Assembly (NCBI GenBank): GCA_016235125.1
Contig: JACRLZ010000006.1
Span: forward strand, 62,001-126,000
Direction of reading: 5' to 3'
From: Sphingobacteriales bacterium
GTDB taxonomy: Bacteria; Bacteroidota; Bacteroidia; Chitinophagales; Chitinophagaceae
DNA length: 64,000 nucleotides
Every line of letters starts with the position of its first letter. The stretch's first letter is position 1. This document shows, piece by piece, positions 26,782-35,745 of the stretch. A program made the position numbers and the translations under genes. The notes beneath the pieces were generated by a model. The model did not search any database. It saw only the letters and a list, made by a program, of their open reading frames with translations, and was not told the DNA's origin.

Positions 26782-27879
26782 TTATTGGTTGATGTCTTTT
26801 CCTTCCTGCAGCTTTTTAATATTTCCACTGATGGTTTCCTTTTGTGGTTGGGGCGCCTGAGCCAGAGCTTTGTTTGCATAATCGATTGCTTTGGCAAAAT
26901 CTCCTTTTGCGGAATAATATGACATGAAACCCGCATTCACGGCATACACATTTCCATTCTTTTTTTCATTGGCTGTAAAAATTTCCAAAGCTCTTTCCAA
27001 TCGTTTTGCTGTTATCAGCGAACGGCCATAACCAAGATACTGGTTGGCATTGGCAAAAATCAACGCCTCATTCATGGTTGAGTCGGCCTGAGACAGTTTA
27101 TTGTTTTTTGTATACGCCGTACCAAGAGTGTTTAATGTTGAAAATGATTTTAGCCCTGCGGCCCGCTGCGCCCATGATAAAGCTTCTTCAAGATTGATAT
27201 TTTTATTCAGGCAAAAATTGGCGGCTGCTACCAGGTTCAGCTGGTTAAAACCTTTTTGTCCTGTTACATCTTCCCGCAGTTTGCCTATTACCATATTTTC
27301 TGCATCCACATCCACTCTGAAAGGAACTGATAAAAACTCCCATTGCATGGCAATCACACAATATTTTTCCTTGTGTTCAATAAATTCATATTTCAGGTAT
27401 TCCACACTTTTTTCAAGCTTAACCGGTTTTACAGTTACTCTCAGGACATCATTCTTTTCATCATAATAAAAACTGCCCCATGAACCGGACTGTTTTGAAA
27501 AGATAATGATTACGCTATCCGGCCACACAGCCATAAACAGGCCATAGGTCCCGGCCCTGATATCTTTTCCTTCCACTTTTACATCATGCTCAAGTGTAAT
27601 GATGGTATTTTCATTGGCGCCTGCCCGCCAGGGTTGGGTGTTTTTATTGGTGACGAGATTCTGGGTGCTGAAACCCCAAGTCACCACATTGCCATCACCC
27701 CATATCTTTCCTTCCCGTTTATTTACATCGGGTCTTGAATATTTGATGCTGATGGAAGTAATGCCTACTTCTTCCGTAAGAGTGGCTCTTGGATTACCGC
27801 CGGCGGGCGGAAGGTCCATCTGAGCATTTGCCGAACTGCAAAAAAAGACTATGGCAATGATAGCAGCGCTATATTTCAT
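26782..27879 (-). CDS. DUF2911 domain exported protein with TPR-like C-terminus
   Basis: The start is set at 27879 (365 residues) where a signal peptide begins (MKYSAAIIAIVFFCSSANAQ). The frame reaches 27951 but that part lacks a signal. Residues about 25-190 are DUF2911 (SIKYSRPDVNKREGKIWG, PWRAGANENTIITLEHDVKV). The remaining part is helical with TPR-like repeats (FSTLNTLGTAYTKNNKLSQA, AKGDFAKAIDYANKALAQAP). The family is frequent in Bacteroidota and its function is unknown. Confidence 0.82.
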   Translation of the reverse strand: MKYSAAIIAIVFFCSSANAQMDLPPAGGNPRATLTEEVGITSISIKYSRPDVNKREGKIWGDGNVVTWGFSTQNLVTNKNTQPWRAGANENTIITLEHDVKVEGKDIRAGTYGLFMAVWPDSVIIIFSKQSGSWGSFYYDEKNDVLRVTVKPVKLEKSVEYLKYEFIEHKEKYCVIAMQWEFLSVPFRVDVDAENMVIGKLREDVTGQKGFNQLNLVAAANFCLNKNINLEEALSWAQRAAGLKSFSTLNTLGTAYTKNNKLSQADSTMNEALIFANANQYLGYGRSLITAKRLERALEIFTANEKKNGNVYAVNAGFMSYYSAKGDFAKAIDYANKALAQAPQPQKETISGNIKKLQEGKDINQ

Positions 27880-27947
27880 AATTGTTGGTTTTGCATAAAG
27901 GTCAGAAAATACAGGGATAGTCTCTTTCCGGCTATCACTTTTATTGC

Positions 27948-28289
27948 TCACTTAAAATGATTCCAGTACCTGAATATAAAAAACAACAGGATAAGTGTGG
28001 CTGGGATGGCAACATAGAGATGGTAATAAATACTGAAATAAAGGTCAAAGCCAATGACCGCCAATCCACAGGCAATTGCCAGATATGCCGCCCATGATTT
28101 TAAAAACCACATACCGGTCAAAGCAATAATATTGACCACGGGAAGAAAGCGGAAAATAGTAAACCCTGTGTCTGTAAGCTTTGGAAACTTAGTAAGAAAC
28201 TCCTGTTTGCCTGTAAATAATTTATACAGGGCAAAACAGTTGCCTGCAAGCATTAATAAAAGAAATACCGAAAATACGAGGGATCTCAT
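27948..28289 (-). CDS. Small polytopic membrane protein
   Basis: This 113-residue protein has about four hydrophobic segments (residues 3-22, 45-63, 68-86, 93-108) and no recognised domain. It overlaps the upstream gene by four bases (ATGA), suggesting translational coupling with the DUF1579-like protein. It is probably part of the operon leading into the DUF2911 gene. Confidence 0.7.
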   Translation of the reverse strand: MRSLVFSVFLLLMLAGNCFALYKLFTGKQEFLTKFPKLTDTGFTIFRFLPVVNIIALTGMWFLKSWAAYLAIACGLAVIGFDLYFSIYYHLYVAIPATLILLFFIFRYWNHFK

Positions 28290-28801
28290 TTTTTTCTGCG
28301 GTATTCGAGGTCGTATTCAATTGTCCATGTCTTTCCGCTATCATCGCTTCGTTCTCCCAATTGTCTTACTTTTTCATCGCTGAGCTTAGTAAAGGTAAGC
28401 CGTCGCATGAAAGTTTCACCTTTTGGCCCGGTTACTTTATCAGCGTAATAAATTATTTTGCCCTTACTTCCTTCCCCTCTTAAAAATTCGGTAGTGTTTC
28501 CTGTGTTGTCTGTCCAGGTCTGTTGCCATTGCCGGGTTGCAGCATTATAGGAGTTAAAGCTTTTTCCGCTGTATATCAATCCCTGCTGTGGATTGGCGCT
28601 GATCCATTCTTCCAATATCACACAGCTATCCAGGATCAGAGATATTTTACTGTCGCCTGCCTTGTTGCCTTTTACGCCAAAAGCCTCCCATTCTCCGATC
28701 CAGAAATCAAACTGGCGGAATTCGGGACTGGAACAGGGTTTTTGTGCAATCGCTGAAAATGAGAGCTGCAATAAGAACAGAAAAATAATCCTACTTTTCA
28801 T
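28286..28801 (-). CDS. DUF1579-like exported protein
   Basis: This 171-residue protein has a signal peptide (cleaved near FSAIAQKP). It then shows the opening FRQFDFWIGEWEAFG and the later NSYNAATRQWQQTWTDNTGN, a pattern shared with DUF1579-type lipocalin-like proteins. It is distantly related in style to the protein at 20793-21443. The role is unknown. It is first of a three-gene minus-strand operon. Confidence 0.75.
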   Translation of the reverse strand: MKSRIIFLFLLQLSFSAIAQKPCSSPEFRQFDFWIGEWEAFGVKGNKAGDSKISLILDSCVILEEWISANPQQGLIYSGKSFNSYNAATRQWQQTWTDNTGNTTEFLRGEGSKGKIIYYADKVTGPKGETFMRRLTFTKLSDEKVRQLGERSDDSGKTWTIEYDLEYRRKK

Positions 28802-28906
28802 AAACAGTTTTTGAATAAGACAGGATGAAATTAAAGACTGCTTATTTGCCTGTCAATTAATAGCTCCGTTCTCTCAATTGAATTTTCCGGTTATCATAAA
28901 AATAAA

Positions 28907-28930
28907 AATCCCCTGCATGTGCAGGGGATT
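28907..28930 (-). terminator. Terminator of the Spy-like gene
   Basis: A perfect 11-base stem, AATCCCCTGCA (28907-28917) and TGCAGGGGATT (28920-28930), precedes a T-tract on the minus strand (A-rich 28897-28908 on the plus strand). Confidence 0.85.
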
Positions 28931-28951
28931 CAGGGCTAACTCATTTTTGTT

Positions 28952-29365
28952 TTAATTATTTCCACCGCCGGGTCCTCCGCCACCGGGTGGGCGTTGCGGC
29001 CGCATAGAAGGTGCAATTTTTTCCTTCCAAATCTCATATTGGTCTTTGTCCAATACTGCTTTAAGCATATCATTCTGTGCATCTGAGAATTTTTTCATTT
29101 CAGCCTGAAAAGTTTCCCTGTCGGGCATTCCTCCGGCCATCAGCTCCTGCCTTCTTGCCTCTTGTGTTTTGTAAAGGGCAACAAGAGCTGTATCAAGATT
29201 TGCCAGCACTTTGGGATCAAGCTTAAAAGCACTATCCAGTTTCTGATGTATTCTGGCAGCTCTTTCTTCAGGCGTTATTCTCGGAAATCCGCCACCCCCG
29301 GGTTGTGCATGAGCTGCTGTTGCCAGTGAAAAAGAGCCCAGCAGTACAAAAAAGAATTTTTTCAT
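28952..29365 (-). CDS. Spy/CpxP-like exported protein
   Basis: This 137-residue protein has a signal peptide (cleaved near AAHAQPGGG). A helical middle part carries an ITPEERAARIHQKLDSAFKL-type segment, and the C-terminal tail is Gly/Pro-rich. The charged helices with paired LTxxQ-like motifs resemble the Spy/CpxP periplasmic chaperone and metal-resistance group. Two more proteins of this style are encoded at 52701 and 53178. It is monocistronic and ends at a strong terminator. Confidence 0.7.
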   Translation of the reverse strand: MKKFFFVLLGSFSLATAAHAQPGGGGFPRITPEERAARIHQKLDSAFKLDPKVLANLDTALVALYKTQEARRQELMAGGMPDRETFQAEMKKFSDAQNDMLKAVLDKDQYEIWKEKIAPSMRPQRPPGGGGPGGGNN

Positions 29366-29554
29366 TGATGATTTTTTAGATAAAAGTTAAACGAACCGGT
29401 AAATACTACTCTGCTCCTGTCCTATGAGCGATGCAGTACACAGTATGACGGAAGATAGCTAAAAACCGTTCGTTGAAAAGGGGGAATAATTTTACTCACA
29501 TCCCGTTTGCCGGAACTGCTTTATCTTGCAGCCCCTTAATGATTAAAACAACCT

Positions 29555-30040
29555 ATGGAGTACAGTAAACTTGTAGCTGTGACCGGTTTGCCCGGTTTAT
29601 TTGAGCTGATCAGCAGTAAAACCGACGGAGCTATTGTCCGCTCCCTTGATGATAAAAGCACCCGTTTTATTTCAAGCCGCATTCATAATTTTTCACACCT
29701 GGAAAGCATTGAAGTTTACACAACGGGTGATAATGTAAACTTAGTGGATATATTGAATGCAATGAGCAAAGCTTCAGATAAGCTGCCGGATGACAAAGAT
29801 GCAGCCGCTGTAAAAAAATATTTTCAGAAAGTTTATCCTGAAATGGATTTTGAAAGAGTGTATGCCAGCGACATGAAGAAAATGATAAAGTGGTTTGATG
29901 TACTGAAGAAGAATAATGTTGAAATAAAACTTTCAGAACAGCCGCAGGAAGAGCCGGCGCCTGTAGTGGAAGAGCCAAAAGAACCGCAGGCAGAAGAAAC
30001 TCCAAAAAAGAAAACAACAAGAAAGAAGAAAACTGATTAA
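29555..30040 (+). CDS. DUF5606 domain protein
   Basis: This 161-residue cytosolic protein has the DUF5606 start (YSKLVAVTGLPGLFELI) that is highly conserved across Bacteroidota. The first 130 residues form the domain. The tail is low-complexity, Pro/Glu then Lys-rich (EEPAPVVEEPKEPQAEE, KKKTTRKKKTD). The function is unknown. The M3 peptidase gene lies downstream after a palindromic element. Confidence 0.9.
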   Translation: MEYSKLVAVTGLPGLFELISSKTDGAIVRSLDDKSTRFISSRIHNFSHLESIEVYTTGDNVNLVDILNAMSKASDKLPDDKDAAAVKKYFQKVYPEMDFERVYASDMKKMIKWFDVLKKNNVEIKLSEQPQEEPAPVVEEPKEPQAEETPKKKTTRKKKTD

Positions 30041-30063
30041 TCAGCTGATATGCCAATTTGCGG

Positions 30064-30107
30064 ATGTGCTAATGAACCCTGTCCTGCAGGTCAATTCATT
30101 AGCACAT
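30064..30107. repeat. 13-bp inverted repeat before the M3 peptidase gene
   Basis: ATGTGCTAATGAA (30064-30076) and TTCATTAGCACAT (30095-30107) are perfect complements around an 18-base loop that itself contains CCTGCAGG. The surrounding DNA continues with similar A/T-rich motifs (TATCAAATTATCACATT). It looks like an interspersed intergenic repeat. Confidence 0.55.
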
Positions 30108-30132
30108 TAGTTTATTATCAAATTATCACATT

Positions 30133-31899
30133 ATGAATTACTCTGCCGATATAAAAAAACTTCCCCGTCATTTTTTACCCCAGGATTTTGCAATCAGCAA
30201 TTGGGAAACTCTTGAACCTTTTTTTAAAGACCTTGATGAAAGAATAATCAATTCTGTTGCAGCATTAGAGCAATGGCTTAAAGATACCAGCGAACTGGAA
30301 GCGGTGATAAGCGAAGATGCCTGCTGGCGGCAGATCAGGATGACCTGCGATACGGAAAACAAAGAACTGGAAGCGGCTTTCAGCTTTTTTATGATGGAGA
30401 TTCAGCCAAAGATCCAGCCCTGGTCTGATAAACTGAATAAAAAACTGCTTGCCTGCTCCTTTACCAAAGAACTGGATCAGAAAAAATATTTCACTTATCT
30501 GCGCAATGTGAAAAAGAATATTGACCTGTTCAGAGAAGAAAATATTACCCTGCAGGCTGAACTGAATGTAATGCAACAGCAGTTTGCTGTGATTGCAGGC
30601 AAGATGACTGTAACGGTGAATTACCAGGAATATACTCTGCAGCAGGCAGCAAAATTTCTGGAAGACCCCGACCGAAACCTGAGAGAAGAAGTTTACCGGA
30701 AAATATCAGAAAGAAGATTACAGGATAAACATGAATTGGATCAATTGTTTACTTCCTTAGTGAAGAAAAGACAACAGATTGCCAGGAATGCCGGTTATTC
30801 CAACTACCGTGATTATCGTTTTACTGAGCTTGGCCGGTTTGATTACAGTAAGGAAGATTGCTTTCAATTTCATGAAGCTGTGAAGCGATATGTGATGCCA
30901 TTGGTAAACCAGCTTTATGAAACCAAAAAGAAAAAGCTGGGTATTGATGTCCTTCGACCCTGGGATGTGGAGGCAGAGCCACCGGGCATTCAGCCTTTGC
31001 GGCCATTTAAAAACGGGAATGAACTGACAGAAAAGACCATTGCCTGTTTTAATGAATTATCCGGTGTGTCTCTTTCGGGAAAAACATTTTTTGGCGATTG
31101 CCTGCAAAAAATGAAAACCATGGGCCGTCTTGACCTGGAAAGCCGGAAGGGCAAAGCGCCGGGAGGATATAATTGTCCTCTTGCTGAAAGCGGCGCTCCC
31201 TTTATTTTCATGAATGCTGCCGGCACACTGGATGATGTAACGACCATGGTGCATGAAGGCGGGCACGCCGTACATTCTTTTCTTGCCCATGAACTTGAGC
31301 TTACCGGTTTCAAAGAATACCCGACAGAGTTTGCTGAAGTAGCCAGCATGGCGATGGAATTATTGAGTATGGATTATTGGAATGTATTCTTTTCTACCAA
31401 AGAAGAATTAAAAAGAGCCAAAGAACAACAACTGGAAAGAGTGATCACCATTTTTCCATGGATTGCGGCTATCGACAAGTTTCAGCACTGGATATATGAA
31501 AACCCTGATCATAGTGAAACAGAAAGAGCTGATAACTGGTTTCGCATACAGGATGAATTCAGTTCACCCGTCATAGATTTTGACGGACTGGATGAATACC
31601 GCCGGTTTGCCTGGCACCGGCAACTGCATTTGTTTGAAGTCCCTTTTTATTATATCGAATATGGCATAGCTCAGCTTGGTGCTATCGGTTTATGGCAGCA
31701 ATACCGCAGCGATCCTGAGAAAGCTGTTCAAAATTATATAGCGGGGCTGGCTTTGGGTGGCACAAGAACCCTGCCGGAACTATTCAGAGCCGCCGGATTG
31801 AAATTCGATTTGTCTCCTGAACATGTGCGGGTATTAATGGAATTTGTAAAAAAACAGTTGGATAGTATTCATTCTGAAAAAAATACCGGAAAGTGGTAG
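30133..31899 (+). CDS. M3 family oligoendopeptidase
   Basis: This 588-residue cytosolic zinc metallopeptidase of family M3 (oligoendopeptidase F type) cleaves short peptides. The HEXXH-type zinc motif reads HEGGHAVHSF at about residue 373, with the distal Glu ligand in the following EVASMAMELL segment. Length and the helical N-terminal half are normal. No signal peptide is present. It is preceded by a palindromic repeat rather than an obvious promoter and followed by a strong terminator. Confidence 0.93.
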   Translation: MNYSADIKKLPRHFLPQDFAISNWETLEPFFKDLDERIINSVAALEQWLKDTSELEAVISEDACWRQIRMTCDTENKELEAAFSFFMMEIQPKIQPWSDKLNKKLLACSFTKELDQKKYFTYLRNVKKNIDLFREENITLQAELNVMQQQFAVIAGKMTVTVNYQEYTLQQAAKFLEDPDRNLREEVYRKISERRLQDKHELDQLFTSLVKKRQQIARNAGYSNYRDYRFTELGRFDYSKEDCFQFHEAVKRYVMPLVNQLYETKKKKLGIDVLRPWDVEAEPPGIQPLRPFKNGNELTEKTIACFNELSGVSLSGKTFFGDCLQKMKTMGRLDLESRKGKAPGGYNCPLAESGAPFIFMNAAGTLDDVTTMVHEGGHAVHSFLAHELELTGFKEYPTEFAEVASMAMELLSMDYWNVFFSTKEELKRAKEQQLERVITIFPWIAAIDKFQHWIYENPDHSETERADNWFRIQDEFSSPVIDFDGLDEYRRFAWHRQLHLFEVPFYYIEYGIAQLGAIGLWQQYRSDPEKAVQNYIAGLALGGTRTLPELFRAAGLKFDLSPEHVRVLMEFVKKQLDSIHSEKNTGKW

Positions 31900-32003
31900 G
31901 TATAAAATTCGGTAGATTGATTCTTTGCCCCTATTTTTGGTTTGGAAAAACAAATGCTTTTTATAGCATTTTGACATAGCTACTAATCAGAGCCTTAACC
32001 AAT

Positions 32004-32034
32004 AGCCCCGCTGTTTCTACAGCGGGGCTTTTTA
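32004..32034. terminator. Bidirectional terminator between M3 peptidase and SCO genes
   Basis: AGCCCCGCTGT (32004-32014) pairs with ACAGCGGGGCT (32019-32029) around a four-base loop, with TTTTATTT on the plus strand. It also lies over the stop codon of the minus-strand SCO gene. Confidence 0.85.
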
Positions 32035-32637
32035 TTTCAAAAGTTTTTTTGCATCACGGATCAACTGTTTCACCTCGCTTTCCTTTAACCCGTCATATAT
32101 TTTTTTTACGTCCCCGTTTCTGTCAACCAATGCCCAAAACTGTGTATGCAAAAAATCATCATCAATATTTTTCAGGTTATTGACCGGATCATCAATCGTA
32201 TAACTTACCCTTGCCATTGTATACAAACTGTCTTTGCGTCCCGTTAAAAAAACCCAATGCCGGGTATCCACTTTCATTGAATCGGCATATTTTTTCAATA
32301 TTGCGGCAGAATCCACTTCCGGCATGCAGGTATGCGAAAGGATAAGAAAATCATTCCTGTCTTTCAATGCATCATAAACCAGTCTCATATTTGTATTCAT
32401 CCGGGGACAAATGGCTTTGCAGGTGGTGAAAAAAAACTCTGCCACAAACACTTTACCCGCCACATCTTTTTCAGTAAAAGCCATACCATCCTGTGTGGTG
32501 AATGAAAAAGGTCGGATAAAACTAATAGTAGCGGTTTTTTTTTGTCCAAAACCGGGAATAAGTTTTGTAAGTATGAAATAAAACCCGATAAACAACATAA
32601 CAAAAAAACCGATATAAAACAATCGTTTCTTTGACAT
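32032..32637 (-). CDS. SCO1/SenC/PrrC family copper chaperone
   Basis: The start is taken at 32637 (201 residues, MSKKRLF). One N-terminal membrane helix (residues 6-24) anchors a thioredoxin-like domain outside the membrane. Copper ligands are intact: Cys73 and Cys77 in CKAIC and His164 in FLHTQ. SCO proteins load copper into the CuA site of cytochrome oxidase or keep its cysteines reduced. A second SCO protein is encoded at 50337-50990. No oxidase gene is in the window. Confidence 0.92.
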   Translation of the reverse strand: MSKKRLFYIGFFVMLFIGFYFILTKLIPGFGQKKTATISFIRPFSFTTQDGMAFTEKDVAGKVFVAEFFFTTCKAICPRMNTNMRLVYDALKDRNDFLILSHTCMPEVDSAAILKKYADSMKVDTRHWVFLTGRKDSLYTMARVSYTIDDPVNNLKNIDDDFLHTQFWALVDRNGDVKKIYDGLKESEVKQLIRDAKKLLK

Positions 32638-32765
32638 AGGCCGCAAAGTTAAGCCGGATACCCGGTTTTGCTTTGGAAGGAAAGCATAAATTTAATTATA
32701 CTCCGTACCTGCCTCATAAATTTCTATGATATAATTTTTTTCCATTACCTTGAAGAAAAAGTAAA

Positions 32766-33206
32766 ATGAAAAACTTTCTTTTTATCATCTTTCTCCTGCT
32801 TACGGGTTTTGTGCAGGCGCAGTCAAATTCTTCTCCGGATAAAAAGGATGAGGATGCAATAACGAAATTACTGAACAGGCAGGCAGCTGACTGGAACCAG
32901 GGCGACATTGATGGCTTTATGAAAGGATATTGGGAAAATGATTCGCTGATGTTTGTGGGAAAAAGCGGGGTCACCTATGGCTGGGCCAATACATTGAAAA
33001 ATTATAAAAAAGGATACCCCGATACCGCCGCTATGGGAAAGCTGTTGTTTGACGATATTAAAATAAAAAGACTTTCGAAGAAATACTTTTTTGTTGTTGG
33101 CAAATGGCATTTAAAGCGGAGCATTGGCGATATCGGTGGTCACTATAATTTATTACTCGAAAAAATCAATGGTAGTTGGGTAATTATTGTAGATCACAGC
33201 AGTTGA
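32766..33206 (+). CDS. Exported SnoaL-like/DUF4440 protein
   Basis: This 146-residue protein has a signal peptide (MKNFLFIIFLLLTGFVQAQ). Its NTF2-like alpha+beta barrel has the DUF4440 pattern (EDAITKLLNRQAADWNQGDIDGFMKGYWENDSL, then SWVIIVDHSS at the end). The ligand is unknown. It is divergent from the SCO gene and followed by the prohibitin gene after 33 bases. Confidence 0.85.
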   Translation: MKNFLFIIFLLLTGFVQAQSNSSPDKKDEDAITKLLNRQAADWNQGDIDGFMKGYWENDSLMFVGKSGVTYGWANTLKNYKKGYPDTAAMGKLLFDDIKIKRLSKKYFFVVGKWHLKRSIGDIGGHYNLLLEKINGSWVIIVDHSS

Positions 33207-33239
33207 ATATTCCAATTTAATTTATTAAAAATCTGATTT

Positions 33240-34142
33240 ATGACCCTTATTATTATTGGCGTGCTGGTACTTTTTGCAGGACTTGCTCTTCAGCGAAATG
33301 AAGAGTATAAAAAATATGCCCGGATACTCCGCAATGTTTCTTTCCTGCTCATATTGGCCGGGGTGCTTACAAAATGCATTGTACAAATCAATCCCGGACA
33401 AGTGGGGGTTAAAACTCTTTTCGGAAAAGTGCAAAATGATGTACTATCCAGTGGTCTTCATTTCATCAATCCTTTTCTTGAAATAAGAAGACTGGACATC
33501 AAAACCCAGAACTATACCATGAGCGGTATCCATGATGAAGGACAGAAATCAGGCGATGATGCTATCCGGGTTCTTACTTCAGACGGTCTTGAAGTAACCA
33601 TTGACCTGACGGTTTTATATAAACTTCTTCCTTCTGAAGCGCCGAGATTAATAAAAGAAACCGGAGAAGATTATACAGACAAAATCGTAAGACCTCTTAC
33701 TAGAACAAAAATCAGGGATAATGCTGTTTATTATGAAGCTATTGCCCTTTATTCCACCAAAAGAGATGAATTCCAGCAACGGATCTTTAAAAGCATTGAA
33801 GATGATTTCAGGAAAAGAGGGCTGGTGCTGGAGCAATTGCTGGTGCGAAACATTACCTTGCCCGAATCTGTCAAAGCCACTATTGAACAAAAAATAAATG
33901 CAGAGCAGGATGCCCAGAAAATGCAGTTTGTTTTATTAAAAGAAAGACAGGAAGCTGAACGTAAAAGAGTGGAGGCGCAGGGTATTGCAGATTATCAGCG
34001 GATCATCAATACTGGTCTTACCGACCAGCAATTGCAATATGAGCAGATCAAGGCTTACCTGGAACTTGCCAAATCACCCAATTCAAAAGTAATTGTAATG
34101 GGTAAGGGTAATGCGCCGGTAATTTTAGATACCAAAAATTAA
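33240..34142 (+). CDS. Prohibitin/SPFH (band 7) family membrane protein
   Basis: This 300-residue protein has two N-terminal hydrophobic segments (residues 1-16 and 29-45) and a prohibitin-type SPFH domain (NPGQVGVKTLFGKV, SDGLEVTIDLTVLYKL, YYEAIALYSTKRDEF). A long coiled-coil C-terminal part follows (KINAEQDAQKMQFVLLKERQ). Such proteins form ring oligomers that organise membrane microdomains and modulate FtsH-type proteolysis. The stop overlaps the convergent gene by four bases. Confidence 0.92.
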   Translation: MTLIIIGVLVLFAGLALQRNEEYKKYARILRNVSFLLILAGVLTKCIVQINPGQVGVKTLFGKVQNDVLSSGLHFINPFLEIRRLDIKTQNYTMSGIHDEGQKSGDDAIRVLTSDGLEVTIDLTVLYKLLPSEAPRLIKETGEDYTDKIVRPLTRTKIRDNAVYYEAIALYSTKRDEFQQRIFKSIEDDFRKRGLVLEQLLVRNITLPESVKATIEQKINAEQDAQKMQFVLLKERQEAERKRVEAQGIADYQRIINTGLTDQQLQYEQIKAYLELAKSPNSKVIVMGKGNAPVILDTKN

Positions 34143-34549
34143 ATGGTTTTTAAAAGAAGCTTTTGCCTGATTGCTCCAAAGGCAAAATAGGCGGTCAGCA
34201 ATCCTGCTGCAGAAAACAATATATCATTATAATCAAATGTGCGGCTGAAGAATGTTATTTTCTGGAGATACTCGTTTACCACCAGCATGCCAAACCCCAA
34301 TGAACAAACCAGCCTTAGGTCAAAGGAAGACTGAATTCTGAAAATGCGGGCAAGTAAAAAATTTTTCCCGCTAAAAAACCAGTATGCCCCAAAAGGGATC
34401 AGAAATGCGCCGATCAGGTTGGGAGCAATGCCAAGGAAAAATGTTCCGGATTCATTAAATAAATGCAAGGGCCTGATTAAATATTTAATCAGCCAGATAA
34501 CAATTGTACCTGTTATCACAAACCAGCGACAAGTTATTTTCAACTGCAT
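34139..34549 (-). CDS. VanZ-like small membrane protein
   Basis: I took the ATG at 34549 (136 residues, MQLKITCRW). The frame extends to 34654 but that part overlaps the upstream gene. Four hydrophobic segments are seen. The final FDYNDILFSAAGLLTAYF resembles the D-x-x-D-x-x-N/S-x-x-G signature of VanZ-like proteins, though the match is partial. The function is unknown. It is probably co-transcribed with the 84-codon frame starting upstream. Confidence 0.6.
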   Translation of the reverse strand: MQLKITCRWFVITGTIVIWLIKYLIRPLHLFNESGTFFLGIAPNLIGAFLIPFGAYWFFSGKNFLLARIFRIQSSFDLRLVCSLGFGMLVVNEYLQKITFFSRTFDYNDILFSAAGLLTAYFAFGAIRQKLLLKTI

Positions 34550-34616
34550 TTTGAAAAAATATCTTCCGAATATAGGCGTAAAATCTGAAAGGAAGCAACT
34601 TACATTACTGTTTTCA

Positions 34617-34850
34617 TCAGCCCTCCTTCCATGTATTGTACAAATACCGGGCAAGAAAATAAAGTGTGACGATCATTCCTGCATAAAAAAGAATGGTATA
34701 AATAACGGGCTGCCCATGCAGCCAGGCCAGTTTAAAATAAATACCGGCAACAGCACAGGCCATCAGCCACAACAATCCCAACGATACCGACCTGATAATT
34801 TTCAGAAAATATTTTTTTACCTGCGAATCCCAGCCTCTTTCATTTTCCAT
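34617..34850 (-). CDS. Small two-helix membrane protein
   Basis: Starting at the ATG at 34850, this encodes 77 residues with two hydrophobic helices (about residues 22-42 and 48-68) and a short basic C-terminus (LYNTWKEG). No family is recognised. It lies between the GH25 and VanZ-like genes on the same strand. Confidence 0.5.
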   Translation of the reverse strand: MENERGWDSQVKKYFLKIIRSVSLGLLWLMACAVAGIYFKLAWLHGQPVIYTILFYAGMIVTLYFLARYLYNTWKEG

Positions 34851-34890
34851 AACCGAACAATTCGGATACAAGGTACTCTATTTGCCAGGT

Positions 34891-35664
34891 TTATCTGATA
34901 AGCAGGTTCCTGAATTCGCTGGAGTCGCCATTGAAAACATTAAAGTCAACCTGGTTTATAATGCCATTCACCCTTCCTTCATCACTGTGCTGCCAGAAAA
35001 GCCATCCACGGCTTATACTGGGTTGCTGCAGCTGATAATAATGTGCAATCCACAGGGGATAAGAATCGAATTCGCTTCCAAGATTCCGGTTGTAAAAATC
35101 TACATTGGTGTAGATGATCGGTTTTACATGGTAATAGTTTTCCACCACATCCAGCCATTCTTTAGCTTCTTTGCGAAGTTCTGAAGCAGGTGTTCCATTT
35201 AATTGTTCTATGTCCAGTACGGGGGGGAAGTCGCCTGTTTCCAATTCCACTTTATCAATAAAATTTTCTGCCTGCATTCTGCCATCTTTTGATGCAATAA
35301 AAAAATGATAGGCACCCCGGATGATACCATTATCCTTTGCTTTCTTCCAGTTTCGGTTAAATCGTTCATCGGTATTGCCTATTCCTTCAGTGGCTTTCAT
35401 AAAAGCAAACCCAAGCTGAATATTTTTCACTTTCATTGCTTTCACTTCTTCCCATGCTATCAGGTCCTGGTATTTTGAAACATCAATACCATGAATGGAA
35501 TAGCTTTCGGGCATTACAATCCCAAATTCGGGATAACGGGTGAATCTTATTTTTCGGTAATTTTTCCATCTCAAAAAAAGATAGCCGCCCGTAACAAGAA
35601 TAGCTGCTGCCAATATAAAATATGTGCCTTTCTTTAATTGTTTTTTAAATTTTCGGGATAACAT
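34891..35664 (-). CDS. Glycoside hydrolase family 25 lysozyme
   Basis: This 257-residue protein has an N-terminal membrane anchor or uncleaved signal (residues 12-30) and a GH25 TIM-like barrel. The family motifs are present: GIDVSKYQ with the first catalytic-site Asp, FAFMKATEG, GAYHFF, and VLDIEQ with the catalytic Glu region. The enzyme cleaves the MurNAc-GlcNAc bond of peptidoglycan. It may serve wall remodelling. It stands upstream of the two small membrane-protein genes. Confidence 0.92.
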   Translation of the reverse strand: MLSRKFKKQLKKGTYFILAAAILVTGGYLFLRWKNYRKIRFTRYPEFGIVMPESYSIHGIDVSKYQDLIAWEEVKAMKVKNIQLGFAFMKATEGIGNTDERFNRNWKKAKDNGIIRGAYHFFIASKDGRMQAENFIDKVELETGDFPPVLDIEQLNGTPASELRKEAKEWLDVVENYYHVKPIIYTNVDFYNRNLGSEFDSYPLWIAHYYQLQQPSISRGWLFWQHSDEGRVNGIINQVDFNVFNGDSSEFRNLLIR

Positions 35665-35745
35665 GGAGGGTGGTTTGCAGTGCCGTTATGCACAACAAAA
35701 ATAACCAGAGGCGGAATTGCAAAATGTTAATTTGCCCTGTTATCC

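Noticed and set aside
23463..29365. The run of small minus-strand genes as a defence island
   Set aside because: The families (DUF4287, AraC, DUF1801, DinB, TfoX, VOC, DUF2911) are ordinary small proteins common in this phylum, with no nuclease, ATPase or toxin.
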